Assembly (NCBI GenBank): GCA_902782795.1
Contig: CACZOT010000018.1
Span: forward strand, 1 to 35,544
Direction: 5' to 3'
Length of the DNA stretch: 35,544 nt
From: an uncultured Eubacteriales bacterium
GTDB lineage: Bacteria; Bacillota; Clostridia; Christensenellales; Aristaeellaceae
A program made the position numbers and the translations under genes. Below the pieces are notes generated by a model, which was not told the origin of the DNA, did no database searches, and was given only the letters and a program-made list of their open reading frames with translations. Every line of letters begins with the position of its first letter. The stretch's first letter is position 1. Below are positions 1-7,808 of the stretch, piece by piece.

Positions 1-17
1 CGCAAAACCTCTGTCAT
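1..17 (-). CDS. Possible start of a gene running off the left edge
   Basis: An ATG lies at 17-15 on the minus strand, preceded by GGGAGG at 26-21. The first codons read M-T-E-V-L and then the window ends. It would be the next gene downstream of spoVFB in the same direction. The Shine-Dalgarno to ATG spacing is only 3 nt, shorter than usual, and five codons cannot identify a product. In Bacillus the spoVF genes are followed by asd and dapG, but nothing here confirms that. Confidence 0.3.
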
Positions 18-103
18 ATTCCTCCCGTTCTCCCTTTTGCCCTACTTCTCCTCACCCCACCCTCTCTATCGTTCGGGTTTTGGACGGATTTTTGGCGAAC
101 CGC

Positions 104-150
104 GCCGGCCGCGGAGGGATTCCATAACAGAACTCCTCCGCGGGGCCGGC
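104..150 (-). terminator. Strong GC hairpin directly after spoVFB
   Basis: Arms at 104-117 and 135-150 pair almost perfectly around a 17-nt loop, with a two-base bulge, starting one base after the spoVFB stop codon. There is no T-run behind it on the minus strand, so it may be an mRNA-stabilising 3' hairpin or a weak terminator instead of a classical intrinsic terminator. Confidence 0.45.
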
Positions 151-151
151 A

Positions 152-724
152 TTATTTCGCCGCCAAAATCGCGTCGGCGATGGCCGGCAGCGCTTCCATT
201 GCCGCGACGAGCGAGGCGGGTTTGTTGGACGGATCGTCCGGAACGGCTGTGGTCAGGTAGGTATACGGCCGGGCGAACAGGCGACGCAGGGCAGCCGCGC
301 TGCCGGTGCGCGCGTCGTTGGTCGAAGGCGCGAGCAGCACGGGCCGCTCGTTGCGCCATTGGGCCTTACAGGCCATGGTGACGCTGGTATCCGTGATGCC
401 CGCGGCCAGTTTGCCCAGCGTATTGCCGGTGGCCGGCGCGACGATGAGCAGATCCAGCGTCTTCTTCGGGCCGATGGGCTCGGCTTCGACGATGGTATGC
501 AGCGGCGCGCGTCCGCAGATCTCCGTCAGGCGGGCGATGAGCCGTTGGGCGGGCATGAAGCGCGTATCCGTCCCCCACGCGGTCTCGGAGAGGATGGGCG
601 TCACATCCGCGCCGCGCGCGACGAATTCCGGTAGCACCGCGAGCACGCGCGCGAACGTGCAGAACGAGCCGGTCATTGCAAAGCCGATCCGCTTTCCCTC
701 GAGATGGTTCTCCACGCCGTTCAC
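152..724 (-). CDS. spoVFB: Dipicolinate synthase subunit B (flavoprotein family)
   Basis: With SpoVFA this subunit makes dipicolinic acid from the lysine-pathway intermediate dihydrodipicolinate in the mother cell during sporulation. The 190-residue product begins with the family pattern (V/M)-NGVENHLEGKRIGFAMTGSFCTF, has the flavoprotein-like segment LLIVAPATGNTLGKLA and later APSTNDA, and is close to the roughly 200 residues known for the family. I chose the GTG at 724: its bases overlap the TGA of spoVFA (GTGA, 4-bp overlap) and a purine-rich AAGGGAAGGG precedes it. This implies translational coupling with spoVFA in a two-gene operon. Despite the flavoprotein-like fold no flavin-dependent chemistry can be claimed from sequence. 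Confidence 0.93.
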   Translation of the reverse strand: MNGVENHLEGKRIGFAMTGSFCTFARVLAVLPEFVARGADVTPILSETAWGTDTRFMPAQRLIARLTEICGRAPLHTIVEAEPIGPKKTLDLLIVAPATGNTLGKLAAGITDTSVTMACKAQWRNERPVLLAPSTNDARTGSAAALRRLFARPYTYLTTAVPDDPSNKPASLVAAMEALPAIADAILAAK

Positions 725-1476
725 CCCTTCCCTTTCGCCATGCGCAGGACGGCCTCGGCGAGGACCTCTCCCGCGCTGTCCGGGCAGTATTTTCCGGGCA
801 GGCCGGAAAGTCTCCTGGCGCGGATGCCCAGCGCTCTCGCTTCCTCTATATCGAACCCATACGGGGCGGACGCGAGGTCCGTCAGTTCCGCCCCCTCCGG
901 GAGGAGGCGCAGGAGCCTTTCGTCCAGGACGGGCGCGGGCACGGTGTTCCAGACGTGCTCGGCCCGGCGCAGGGCTTCCTCGGGCTCCGTGACGGGCACG
1001 CGGGGCATGCCGTCCCGGGACGCGCGCGCCGCTGACGGTCCCGGGCGCGCGGCCACAGTGACGCGGGCTCCGCAGGCGGCCAGCATATGCGCAAGTGTGC
1101 GGGCGATGCGCCCGTATCCGAACAGCAGGCAGCGGCTGCCCAGCAGCGCCCGCTCCTGCCCGCCGAGCGCCGCTGCCAGCGCTCCTTCCGCGGTAAGGAT
1201 GGCGTTGGCGCGCAGGTATTCCTCGTCCTCTTCCAACGACGCCGCCCGGAACCCACGCTCCCGCAGAAGCGCACAATCTCCCCGCTGTGTCAGGCAAAGG
1301 GTCCGCTCCGGACGCACCGGCGCGGCCAGGGCTTCCTCCTGCGTGGGCGCGAGCAGCGCGTCCGCGTCCAGACATTCCTCCGCGGCGCACGCGTGCCGCG
1401 CCTCGCAGCCCCAATCTTCCAGATACGCGGCGGCGCGCCGGTACCGCGCGTCGCCGCCCAGAAGTACGATCTTCAT
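721..1476 (-). CDS. spoVFA: Dipicolinate synthase subunit A (NAD(P)-binding)
   Basis: Catalytic partner of SpoVFB in dipicolinic acid synthesis for the spore core. The 251-residue product starts MKIVLLGGDARYRRAAAYLE, the typical N-terminus, and carries a Rossmann nucleotide-binding loop in LLFGYGRIARTLAHMLAACG near residues 135-155, followed by the dehydrogenase-like ARVTVAAR strand. It is shorter than the roughly 300-residue Bacillus protein. The ATG at 1476 is supported by AAGGAGG nine bases upstream. It is the first gene of the pair and its stop overlaps the spoVFB start. In Bacillus the operon is under mother-cell sigma-K; I saw no convincing sigma-K promoter in the repeat-rich upstream DNA. 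Confidence 0.92.
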   Translation of the reverse strand: MKIVLLGGDARYRRAAAYLEDWGCEARHACAAEECLDADALLAPTQEEALAAPVRPERTLCLTQRGDCALLRERGFRAASLEEDEEYLRANAILTAEGALAAALGGQERALLGSRCLLFGYGRIARTLAHMLAACGARVTVAARPGPSAARASRDGMPRVPVTEPEEALRRAEHVWNTVPAPVLDERLLRLLPEGAELTDLASAPYGFDIEEARALGIRARRLSGLPGKYCPDSAGEVLAEAVLRMAKGKG

Positions 1477-1572
1477 GGCTTCTCCCCTCCTTATGGCACA
1501 GGCTATTCCACGGGGAGGGAAAGGGTTACACGCCGAGGGGAATATGCGAGGGGTGCCGCCCCTCGGGCTCCC

Positions 1573-1800
1573 TGCCAGGGGGAATGCTTCCTCTTGGACC
1601 CCTCCTTTGGGGGCATAAGAAAAACAGGCTCCGGTATCCTTTCGCAAGGATATCGGAGCCTGCCTCTTTTCGAAAGAATAGCTTGTTTATGTTGTATTAC
1701 AGAAATCCCCCAATGTGGGATTCTTAAGGGCCCTTGGACCCTTAAGCAGGGAGCGGGGCAGAGCCCCGCCGCAGCCCCAACGGGGCGGAGCCCCTGGCAT
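1573..1800. repeat. Composite intergenic repeat, copy 1
   Basis: This 339-bp gap (1477-1815) holds no gene. Most of it is a mosaic of palindromes: a left wing (1573-1615), a terminator hairpin (1625-1662), an AT-richer spacer (1663-1705), an ATCCCCCAAT block near 1705-1714, an inverted repeat centred on CTTAAGGG...CCCTTAAG (1720-1746) and GGGGCAGAGCCCCG (1754-1767). The reverse complement of 7809-8018 aligns with it block for block over about 205 bp. Read from the aldo/keto reductase, it starts right after the stop codon. It may be a non-autonomous mobile element or an extended terminator cassette. Confidence 0.8.
1617..1662 (-). terminator. Intrinsic terminator for the aldo/keto reductase, inside the repeat
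   Basis: CAGGCTCCG...TATCCTT pairs with AAGGATA...CGGAGCCTG (1625-1662) around a TCGC loop. On the minus strand the stem is followed by TTTTTCTTA. It lies about 150 nt beyond the reductase stop, so it would end that transcript before spoVFA. Confidence 0.75.
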
Positions 1801-1815
1801 CCCCGGGCGCCCTCC

Positions 1816-2997
1816 TCAGTACTTCATGATCTTCGGCGCAACGCGCGCGGCGACGCGGTATACGGGGTTCTCGAGGCGGCGCTTGACGCGGTCCAGCTCC
1901 TCGCGAATGGAGATATGCTGCGGGCAATGCTGCTCACACTTGCCGCAGCGGACGCACAGCCCGGCGTTGGAGCGCACGCGCCGCAGGGTCGTGCACATCA
2001 TATACTCGCGCAGGGCGTTCACGTAGCCGTCGGCGTAGCTGGAATTATATATGGAGAAACAGGTGGGGATATCCACTCCCCGCGGGCAGGGCTGGCAGTA
2101 ACCGCAGCCCGTGCAGCCCACCTTGAGCGTGGAGTGCAGGGCGCTCAGCACGCGCGGATACAGCGCCTTTTCAGCCTCGCTAAGGCTGCCGGGCAAGGCC
2201 TCGGAGGCGACGCGGCAGTTCTCCTCCACCTGCCCAAGATCGTTCATGCCGGAGAGCACCACCGTGACCTCCGGGTGATCCCAGATCCAGCGCAGGGCCC
2301 AATCCACCGGCGTACGCCGCGGCTCCATGGCCCCGATCTCGCGCAGGGCCGCCTTGTTCAGACCGTTGGCCAGACGCCCTCCGCGCAAGGGCTCCATGAT
2401 GATCACCGGCAGGCCCTTGGCTGCGGCGTACCGGAGGCCCTCCACGCCCGCCTGGCTGTGCTCGTCCATATAGTTGAACTGGATCTGGCAAAAATCCCAA
2501 TCCCAGGCGTCGGCCAGGGCGCGAAACTGCTGCGTGCCGCCGTGGAAGGAAAAGCCGATGTTGCGCACCTGGCCCGCGGCCTTCTTCTCCAGGAGCCAGC
2601 GGTCTACGCCCAGGGCGCGCAGGCGCTCCCAGGAGGCGGCGTCGTTGAGCATATGCATCAGATAATAATCGATGTGATCCGTCCCCAGGCGGCTGAGCTC
2701 CTCGGCGAAGAAGCGCTCGCAGTCCTCAAGCTTCTGCACGCGGTACTGCGGGAGCTTCGTGGCGATGTAGACCCGCTCCCGGCAGGCGTGCCGTTGCAGG
2801 AAATTGCCCAGCGCCGCCTCGCTGCCGGGGTAGATGTAGGCCGTGTCGAAATAGTTAACGCCTTTTTCCAGCGCGGACAGGAGCTCGGCGTCCGCCTTGT
2901 CCTGATCGATCGCGCCGCCGCGCTTGGTAAAGCGCATGCAGCCGTAGCCCAGCGCCGAGAGCCTGTCGCCGTTTTTCGGATTGACCCTGTACTGCAT
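1816..2997 (-). CDS. Aldo/keto reductase with C-terminal 4Fe-4S motifs
   Basis: A 393-residue cytoplasmic oxidoreductase. Residues 1-280 form the aldo/keto reductase TIM barrel with the catalytic tetrad visible as D51, Y56, K81 and H115 (FDTAYIY, ATKLP, YYLMHM). The C-terminus adds a ferredoxin-like pair of cysteine clusters, C295-x2-C298-x2-C301-x3-C305 and C348-x2-C351-x2-C354-x3-C358, as in the large clostridial subgroup of Fe-S aldo/keto reductases. The substrate is unknown. It is divergent from the symporter operon at 3154, so a role in the same sugar or glycoside metabolism is possible. The start is an ATG with only a weak GGGGGA upstream. Transcription ends in the hairpin at 1617-1662. 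Confidence 0.92.
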   Translation of the reverse strand: MQYRVNPKNGDRLSALGYGCMRFTKRGGAIDQDKADAELLSALEKGVNYFDTAYIYPGSEAALGNFLQRHACRERVYIATKLPQYRVQKLEDCERFFAEELSRLGTDHIDYYLMHMLNDAASWERLRALGVDRWLLEKKAAGQVRNIGFSFHGGTQQFRALADAWDWDFCQIQFNYMDEHSQAGVEGLRYAAAKGLPVIIMEPLRGGRLANGLNKAALREIGAMEPRRTPVDWALRWIWDHPEVTVVLSGMNDLGQVEENCRVASEALPGSLSEAEKALYPRVLSALHSTLKVGCTGCGYCQPCPRGVDIPTCFSIYNSSYADGYVNALREYMMCTTLRRVRSNAGLCVRCGKCEQHCPQHISIREELDRVKRRLENPVYRVAARVAPKIMKY

Positions 2998-3029
2998 GGA
3001 ATTCCCCCGTACTTCGGATAGACGGCCTT

Positions 3030-3035
3030 ATTGTA
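3030..3035 (-). promoter_or_regulatory. Candidate -10 box for the aldo/keto reductase
   Basis: TACAAT on the minus strand lies 33 bases before the ATG at 2997. No good -35 hexamer is found 17 bases upstream (CTTCTT). It would sit close to the divergent plus-strand promoter at 3068-3096. Confidence 0.3.
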
Positions 3036-3067
3036 GTACGCATTGCGCCTGAAAGAAGACTTTTTTG

Positions 3068-3096
3068 TTGAAAATGGTGTGTCGAAATGGTAAAAT
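3068..3096 (+). promoter_or_regulatory. Sigma-A-type promoter of the symporter operon
   Basis: TTGAAA (3068-3073), a 17-bp spacer and TAAAAT (3091-3096) match the housekeeping consensus well. They precede the GTG start at 3154, leaving a leader of about 50 nt. Confidence 0.7.
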
Positions 3097-3153
3097 AGAA
3101 TAGATAGGGCCGCCGTGCTTCCGGCGGATATAAAGAGAGGGGTTTGGTCCACC

Positions 3154-4533
3154 GTGAATACCATCAAGAAACTGAGTAAGGGCAAGGTCTGGTGCTTCGC
3201 GCTGGGGCAGTTCGGCTGGTCGCTTCTGGCGGCGCTGATCTCCAGCTGGCTGATGACCTACTATCAGCCGGATCTGGCCACGCAGGAGGCCGGGCAGCCC
3301 ATCTTCATCCCCCAGGGCCGCGTGATCCTGGGCATCGCCACGCTGCTGGGCGCGATCACGGCCTTCGGCCGCGTCTTCGACGCCATCACCGATCCGTTCA
3401 TCGCCTCCAAGTCCGACCGCTGCAAATCCCGGGACGGCCGTCGCATCCCCTTCATGCGCGCCGCGGCGATCCCCTTCGCGCTTTCCTGCATCTTCACGTT
3501 CTGGTCCCCCATCGGCCATGAGAGCTGGGGGAACGCGCTGTTCCTCTTCCTCATGCTGATGCTTTTCTACTTCTTTATGACCATGTACTGCACGCCCTAC
3601 AACGCCCTCATCCCGGAGCTGGGCGCGGACCAGGAGACGCGCATGAGCATCTCCACGGCCATCTCCTTCACCTACATCGCCGGCATGGCGGTGGCCTACG
3701 TGGCCCCGGTGCTCTGGGGCGCGCTGGAGGGCTTCGGCATGGGGCGCGTCGCCGCCATCCGCACCACGTTCACGGCGCTCTCGCTCATCGGCATGGCCTG
3801 CATGTTCATCCCCGTGTTCGCCATCCGTGAGAAGGATTACGTCACCGCCGCGCCGAGCGAATCCACGGCGTTCAAATCCCTGGCGGCCACCTTCCGCAAC
3901 CGCGATTTCCGCGCTTTCGTGGCCTCGGATATCGCCTACTTCCTGGGGCTGACCATGTTCCAGACGGCGCTGCCCTTCTTCGTGCGGACGCTTCTTGGCC
4001 TGGAGGAGAGCATGTACACGGTCTACTTCGTGCTCATGACCGCGCTCTCCATGCTCTTCTACATCCCCGTGAACAAGCTCACGCCCAAGTTCGGCAAGAA
4101 AAAGCTGATTCTCTGCGCGTTCGTCATCTTCACCCTGGCCTTCACCTTTACTGCCTTCTTCGGCAAGTACCTGCCCTTCTCCCCGACCGCGCAGGGCTAC
4201 ATCCTCTGCGCCATCGCCGCGCCGGCTATGGCTATCTTCGGCATCCTGCCCCAGGCGGTCGTCGCGGACATCGCCGAGAGCGACGCCCTGGATACCCACG
4301 AGGAGCGCGCCGGCATGTTCTACGCCGCCCGCACCTTCGCCTTCAAGCTGGGCCAATCCATCGCCATGCTGCTGGTGACGGCCTTCGGCACCATCGGCCT
4401 GGAGACCGGCCTGGGCTACCGCATCACGGCCGTGGCCGCGGCGGTCGTCTGCGCGTTGGGCGGCCTGCTCTTCCTCGTGTACGACGAGAAGAAGATCTAC
4501 GCCAAGATCCTTCACAAGGGCCCCGAGGCGTGA
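3154..4533 (+). CDS. GPH-family sugar:cation symporter (MFS, MelB-like)
   Basis: A 459-residue polytopic membrane protein with about twelve hydrophobic segments. The stretch FDAITDPFIASKSDRCKSRD followed by GRRIPFM in the first third is the signature of the glycoside-pentoside-hexuronide:cation symporters. The likely role is uptake of a glycoside or oligosaccharide with Na+ or H+. The frame is open further upstream to an ATG at 3115, but GAGAGGGG at 3135-3142 places the start at the GTG 3154, giving VNTIKKLSKGKVWCFALGQF. It is the first gene of an operon; its TGA overlaps the GTG of the HAD gene by four bases. The substrate cannot be read from sequence. Confidence 0.9.
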   Translation: MNTIKKLSKGKVWCFALGQFGWSLLAALISSWLMTYYQPDLATQEAGQPIFIPQGRVILGIATLLGAITAFGRVFDAITDPFIASKSDRCKSRDGRRIPFMRAAAIPFALSCIFTFWSPIGHESWGNALFLFLMLMLFYFFMTMYCTPYNALIPELGADQETRMSISTAISFTYIAGMAVAYVAPVLWGALEGFGMGRVAAIRTTFTALSLIGMACMFIPVFAIREKDYVTAAPSESTAFKSLAATFRNRDFRAFVASDIAYFLGLTMFQTALPFFVRTLLGLEESMYTVYFVLMTALSMLFYIPVNKLTPKFGKKKLILCAFVIFTLAFTFTAFFGKYLPFSPTAQGYILCAIAAPAMAIFGILPQAVVADIAESDALDTHEERAGMFYAARTFAFKLGQSIAMLLVTAFGTIGLETGLGYRITAVAAAVVCALGGLLFLVYDEKKIYAKILHKGPEA

Positions 4534-5255
4534 CGCGTCCGGAGATGATCCTGCTCGATTACGGGGGCACGCTCCTGCGCGAGCCGGATCTGGACTTCCG
4601 GCGCGGCTGGCGCGCGCTTCTCCGGCACGCCGCCCGAAACCCGCTGGGCCGCACGGCGGATGAGCTCTGCGCTTTCGATGCCGCGCACTTTCGCGCCCTC
4701 GCTCCCGCGCGGCGGGCGGGCTTCGAGATCCACGAACACCAGATGCTGCGCTACACTTGCGATATGAACCGCGTCCGCCTCGGCCTGAGTTGGGACGAGG
4801 CGGAGGACGTCCTCTGGGACGCCGCCTGCCCCATGGGCGAAGAGTGCCTCCTCCCCGGGGCGCGCGAGGCCCTGGCTTTCCTCGAACGGGAGGGCGTGCG
4901 CACGGGCGTTGTGAGCAACATCGCCTGGTCCGGCCGCGCGCTCAAGCGGCGTCTGGACGCCCTTCTGCCGGGGAACCGCTTCGAGTTCATCATCGCCTCC
5001 AGCGAATACGGCGTCCGCAAGCCGGACCGCCGCCTCTTCGATCTGGCCCTCTCCCTGGCGGATCTTCCCGCGGCGCGGGTCTGGTTCATCGGCGATACCT
5101 TCCCGACCGACGTCCTCGGCGCGGCGGGCGCGGGCGTATGGCCGGTCCTCTTTGGTTCCTCGCCCGCCGAGGCGATCTTCCCCTACAGCCGCATCGGCGG
5201 CTGGGCGGAGCTTCCCGCCCTTCTGAACGCTTCCCAATCCTGCGAAAAGAGATGA
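4530..5255 (+). CDS. HAD-superfamily hydrolase with a D-x-G motif I
   Basis: A 241-residue HAD-fold protein, probably a phosphatase of a small metabolite. Motif I is LLDYGGTL (nucleophile D10), motif II VVSN near residue 130, motif III the lysine in GVRKPD near 160, and motif IV GDTFPTDVLGA. The second aspartate of the usual DxD in motif I is glycine (G12), a variant seen in some HAD proteins that may slow or alter phosphatase chemistry. The GTG at 4530 overlaps the symporter stop (GTGA); an ATG at 4545 is an alternative start. The operon position suggests it acts on a product of the imported sugar, which is inference. Confidence 0.85.
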   Translation: MTRPEMILLDYGGTLLREPDLDFRRGWRALLRHAARNPLGRTADELCAFDAAHFRALAPARRAGFEIHEHQMLRYTCDMNRVRLGLSWDEAEDVLWDAACPMGEECLLPGAREALAFLEREGVRTGVVSNIAWSGRALKRRLDALLPGNRFEFIIASSEYGVRKPDRRLFDLALSLADLPAARVWFIGDTFPTDVLGAAGAGVWPVLFGSSPAEAIFPYSRIGGWAELPALLNASQSCEKR

Positions 5256-5261
5256 TTCCCC

Positions 5262-6254
5262 TTGGAGGAGCTGCATTCCCGATTGAACCCGGACGGCCTC
5301 GCCTATTCCCGGGATTACGCCGCCACCATGCGCGACGTGATCCTCCCCTTCCTCGCCGCGCGCCGCGCGGACGCGACTGTGCAAGGCGCGGGCGGCAAGC
5401 CCATCCACGCCTGCCGCTGGGACGCCGACGATCCCCGCGGCACGGTCGTCGTCGTGCACGGCTTCACCGAAAACGCGGAAAAGTTCAGCGAGGTCATCCA
5501 CTCCTTCCTGCAGAACCGCTGGAGCGTCGTCGCCTACGATCAGCGCGGCCACGGCTATTCCTGGCGCGCCGACGGGTTGGACGACATGTCCCTCACCCAT
5601 GTGGACCGTTTCCAGGACTACGTCGAAGACCTCGAGGCCGTCTGCGAGCAGGTCCTCAAGCCCATGCCCAAGCCCTGGGTCGTCTTCGCGCACTCCATGG
5701 GCGGCGCGGTGACTTCCCGCTTCCTCGAGCTGCACGACGGCGTCTTCCAGCGTGCGGCCCTCTGCGCGCCGATGATCGCCGCCAACTGCGGGGGCGTGCC
5801 CTTCTTCGTCACCAAACTGCTCTGCCGCGTCAACCGGATCGCAGGGCGCGGCAAGCGGCGCGTGTTCATCTCCAAGCCCTACGCGGGCCCGGAGGATTTT
5901 CCCACCTCCTGCGCGACCTCCCGCGAGCGCTTCGATTGGTATGACGCCCTCAAGGCCGCCACGCCTGAGTATCACAACAACGGGCCCACCTACCAGTGGC
6001 TCCTCGAGGAGCTGACCATCTCCCAGAAGCTCCTCGCCCCCGGCGCGGCGGAACGCGTCGCCATCCCCGTGCGCATCTGGACGGCGGAGGACGACAATCA
6101 GGTCCTCCCCCAGGCCCAGGAGGTGTTCGTCAAGCGTCTGCGGCAGGGCGAGCGACGGCTCGTCAAGGGCGCCAAGCACGAGATCTACCGCTCCGCCGAC
6201 GAGGTCCTCTTCCCCTGGTGGCATGAGGTCCTCGTTTTCCTGGCCGAGGCGTGA
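5262..6254 (+). CDS. Alpha/beta hydrolase, lysophospholipase/monoacylglycerol lipase-like
   Basis: A serine hydrolase of about 330 residues without a signal peptide. The oxyanion strand VVVVHGFTE (62-70), the nucleophile elbow HSMGG with S145, an acid at D278 in AEDDNQV and H306 in GAKHEIY form a complete triad. The layout resembles the PldB lysophospholipase group, but many members have other ester substrates. The start is uncertain: the frame opens at TTG 5262 with AAAAGAG upstream, and a second TTG at 5283 has GGAGGAG 12 bases before it. The gene begins seven bases after the HAD stop, so it is in the same operon. Confidence 0.87.
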   Translation: MEELHSRLNPDGLAYSRDYAATMRDVILPFLAARRADATVQGAGGKPIHACRWDADDPRGTVVVVHGFTENAEKFSEVIHSFLQNRWSVVAYDQRGHGYSWRADGLDDMSLTHVDRFQDYVEDLEAVCEQVLKPMPKPWVVFAHSMGGAVTSRFLELHDGVFQRAALCAPMIAANCGGVPFFVTKLLCRVNRIAGRGKRRVFISKPYAGPEDFPTSCATSRERFDWYDALKAATPEYHNNGPTYQWLLEELTISQKLLAPGAAERVAIPVRIWTAEDDNQVLPQAQEVFVKRLRQGERRLVKGAKHEIYRSADEVLFPWWHEVLVFLAEA

Positions 6255-6309
6255 TGGTTCCTTCGCAGACTCTTCAGGCCGCTCCCCTCCTTCCGGCGGG
6301 GGCGGCTTC

Positions 6310-6338
6310 TTGCGTCCGCGGCGCGCGCGTGCTACAAT
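6310..6338 (+). promoter_or_regulatory. Promoter of the sulfatase gene
   Basis: TTGCGT (6310-6315), 17 bp and TACAAT (6333-6338), 32 bp before the ATG at 6371. It would allow the sulfatase to be expressed independently of the upstream operon. Confidence 0.6.
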
Positions 6339-6370
6339 GCTCCCGGAAAGCGTCCAAAGGAGGGATCACC

Positions 6371-7795
6371 ATGGCACGGCCCAACGTTCTTCTCTTCATG
6401 GCGGATCAATTCCGCGGCGACTGCCTGGGCGTGGACGGCCATCCGGACGTCAAGACGCCCTTTCTGGATACCCTCGCCCTGCGCGGCGCGCGCTTCGCGC
6501 GGGCCTACAGCGCCACGCCCAGCTGCATCCCGGCGCGGGCCGGGCTGATGACGGGCATGTGTCCCCGCCATCACGGCCGCGTGGGCTATCAGGACGGCGT
6601 GCCCTGGCGGTACGAAAACACCCTGGCGGGCTGTTTCACCCGCGCGGGCTACCAGACCAAGTGCGTGGGCAAGATGCACGTCCACCCCCTGCGCAACCGC
6701 CTCGGTTTCGAGGACGTGGAGCTGCACGACGGCTTCCTGCATTATTACCGCCGCCCCGGCACGCCCGCCTGCGAGAGCCAGCTGCGCGCCGACGATTATT
6801 TCTACGAGATGCAGGGCCTCGGCCACAAGGACGTCACCGATACGGGCATCGACTGCAACGGCTCCGTGGCGCGCCCCTGGCCCTATGCCGAGGAGACCCA
6901 CCCCACCCGCTGGGTCGGCGACCGCGCGGTGGATTTCCTCCGCCGCCGCGACCGCGATCATCCCTTCTTCCTGATGGCCTCCTTCGTGCGGCCCCATCCG
7001 CCGTTCGACGCGCCGCAGTGCTTCTTCGATATGTACCGCGGGATGGACCTGCGCCGCCCGCCCATCGGCGATTGGGCGCAAAAGACCGCCTCCCGCGCGC
7101 AGGGCAGCCCCAACGGCATCGCCGATCCGGAGCTCCTGCGCGAGGCGCAGATCGGCTATTACGCCTGCATCACCCAGATCGACCACCAGATCGGCCGCGT
7201 CATGGAACAGCTGCTTCTCGAGGGCGAGCTGGCCAACACCTACGTCCTCTTCCTCGCCGACCATGGCGAGCTCCTGGGCGACCACAACCTCTACCGCAAA
7301 TCCCTCCCCTACGAGGGCAGCGCCCGCGTGCCCCTGCTCATCGCCGGGCCGGGCGTCGCGCCGGGCACGGTATCCCAGGCGCCCGTGGAGCTCATGGACG
7401 TCATGCCGACCCTGCTGGACGGCTGCGGCATCGAGATCCCCGCGAGCGTCGACGGGAAGAGCCTCCTGCCCCTCGCCCGCGGCGAAGACGCGCCTTGGCG
7501 CGAATGGCTCCACGGCGAGCATGCCTGGGAGGGCTATTCCGTGCAGTACGTCGTCACCGGGCGCGACAAGTACGTCTGGTTCTCACGCGACGGACGCGAG
7601 CAGTATTTCGACCTCGCCGCCGATCCCCAGGAGACTCATGACCGCATCGCCGACCCCGCCTGCCGGGAGCGAATCGATCAACTGCGCCGCGCGCTGATCG
7701 CTGATCTTGTCGGCCGGGAGGAGGGCTATACCGACGGAGAGCGTCTCATCCCCGGCCAGCCGGGCCGCGCGGTGCTCACAAGCGCTGCCCTGTAG
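6371..7795 (+). CDS. Cys-type sulfatase (alkaline phosphatase superfamily)
   Basis: A 474-residue arylsulfatase-fold enzyme. The metal-binding N-terminus NVLLFMADQFRGD (D12), the formylglycine motif C52-I-P-A-R56 in PSCIPARAGLMTG, K101/H103 in VGKMHVHP, and D297-H298 in LFLADHGELLGDH are all present. Cys-type sulfatases need conversion of this cysteine to formylglycine; in anaerobes that is done by the radical-SAM enzyme anSME, which is not in this window. There is no signal peptide, so it probably acts in the cytoplasm on imported sulfated sugars. Phosphonate monoester hydrolases are close relatives and cannot be excluded. The ATG at 6371 has AAAGGAGG upstream. Confidence 0.92.
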   Translation: MARPNVLLFMADQFRGDCLGVDGHPDVKTPFLDTLALRGARFARAYSATPSCIPARAGLMTGMCPRHHGRVGYQDGVPWRYENTLAGCFTRAGYQTKCVGKMHVHPLRNRLGFEDVELHDGFLHYYRRPGTPACESQLRADDYFYEMQGLGHKDVTDTGIDCNGSVARPWPYAEETHPTRWVGDRAVDFLRRRDRDHPFFLMASFVRPHPPFDAPQCFFDMYRGMDLRRPPIGDWAQKTASRAQGSPNGIADPELLREAQIGYYACITQIDHQIGRVMEQLLLEGELANTYVLFLADHGELLGDHNLYRKSLPYEGSARVPLLIAGPGVAPGTVSQAPVELMDVMPTLLDGCGIEIPASVDGKSLLPLARGEDAPWREWLHGEHAWEGYSVQYVVTGRDKYVWFSRDGREQYFDLAADPQETHDRIADPACRERIDQLRRALIADLVGREEGYTDGERLIPGQPGRAVLTSAAL

Positions 7796-7808
7796 AGGAC
7801 ATGCCTTG

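Noticed and set aside
1573..1800. CRISPR array
   Set aside because: The repeats are different palindromic modules at irregular distances, with no identical units separated by unique spacers.
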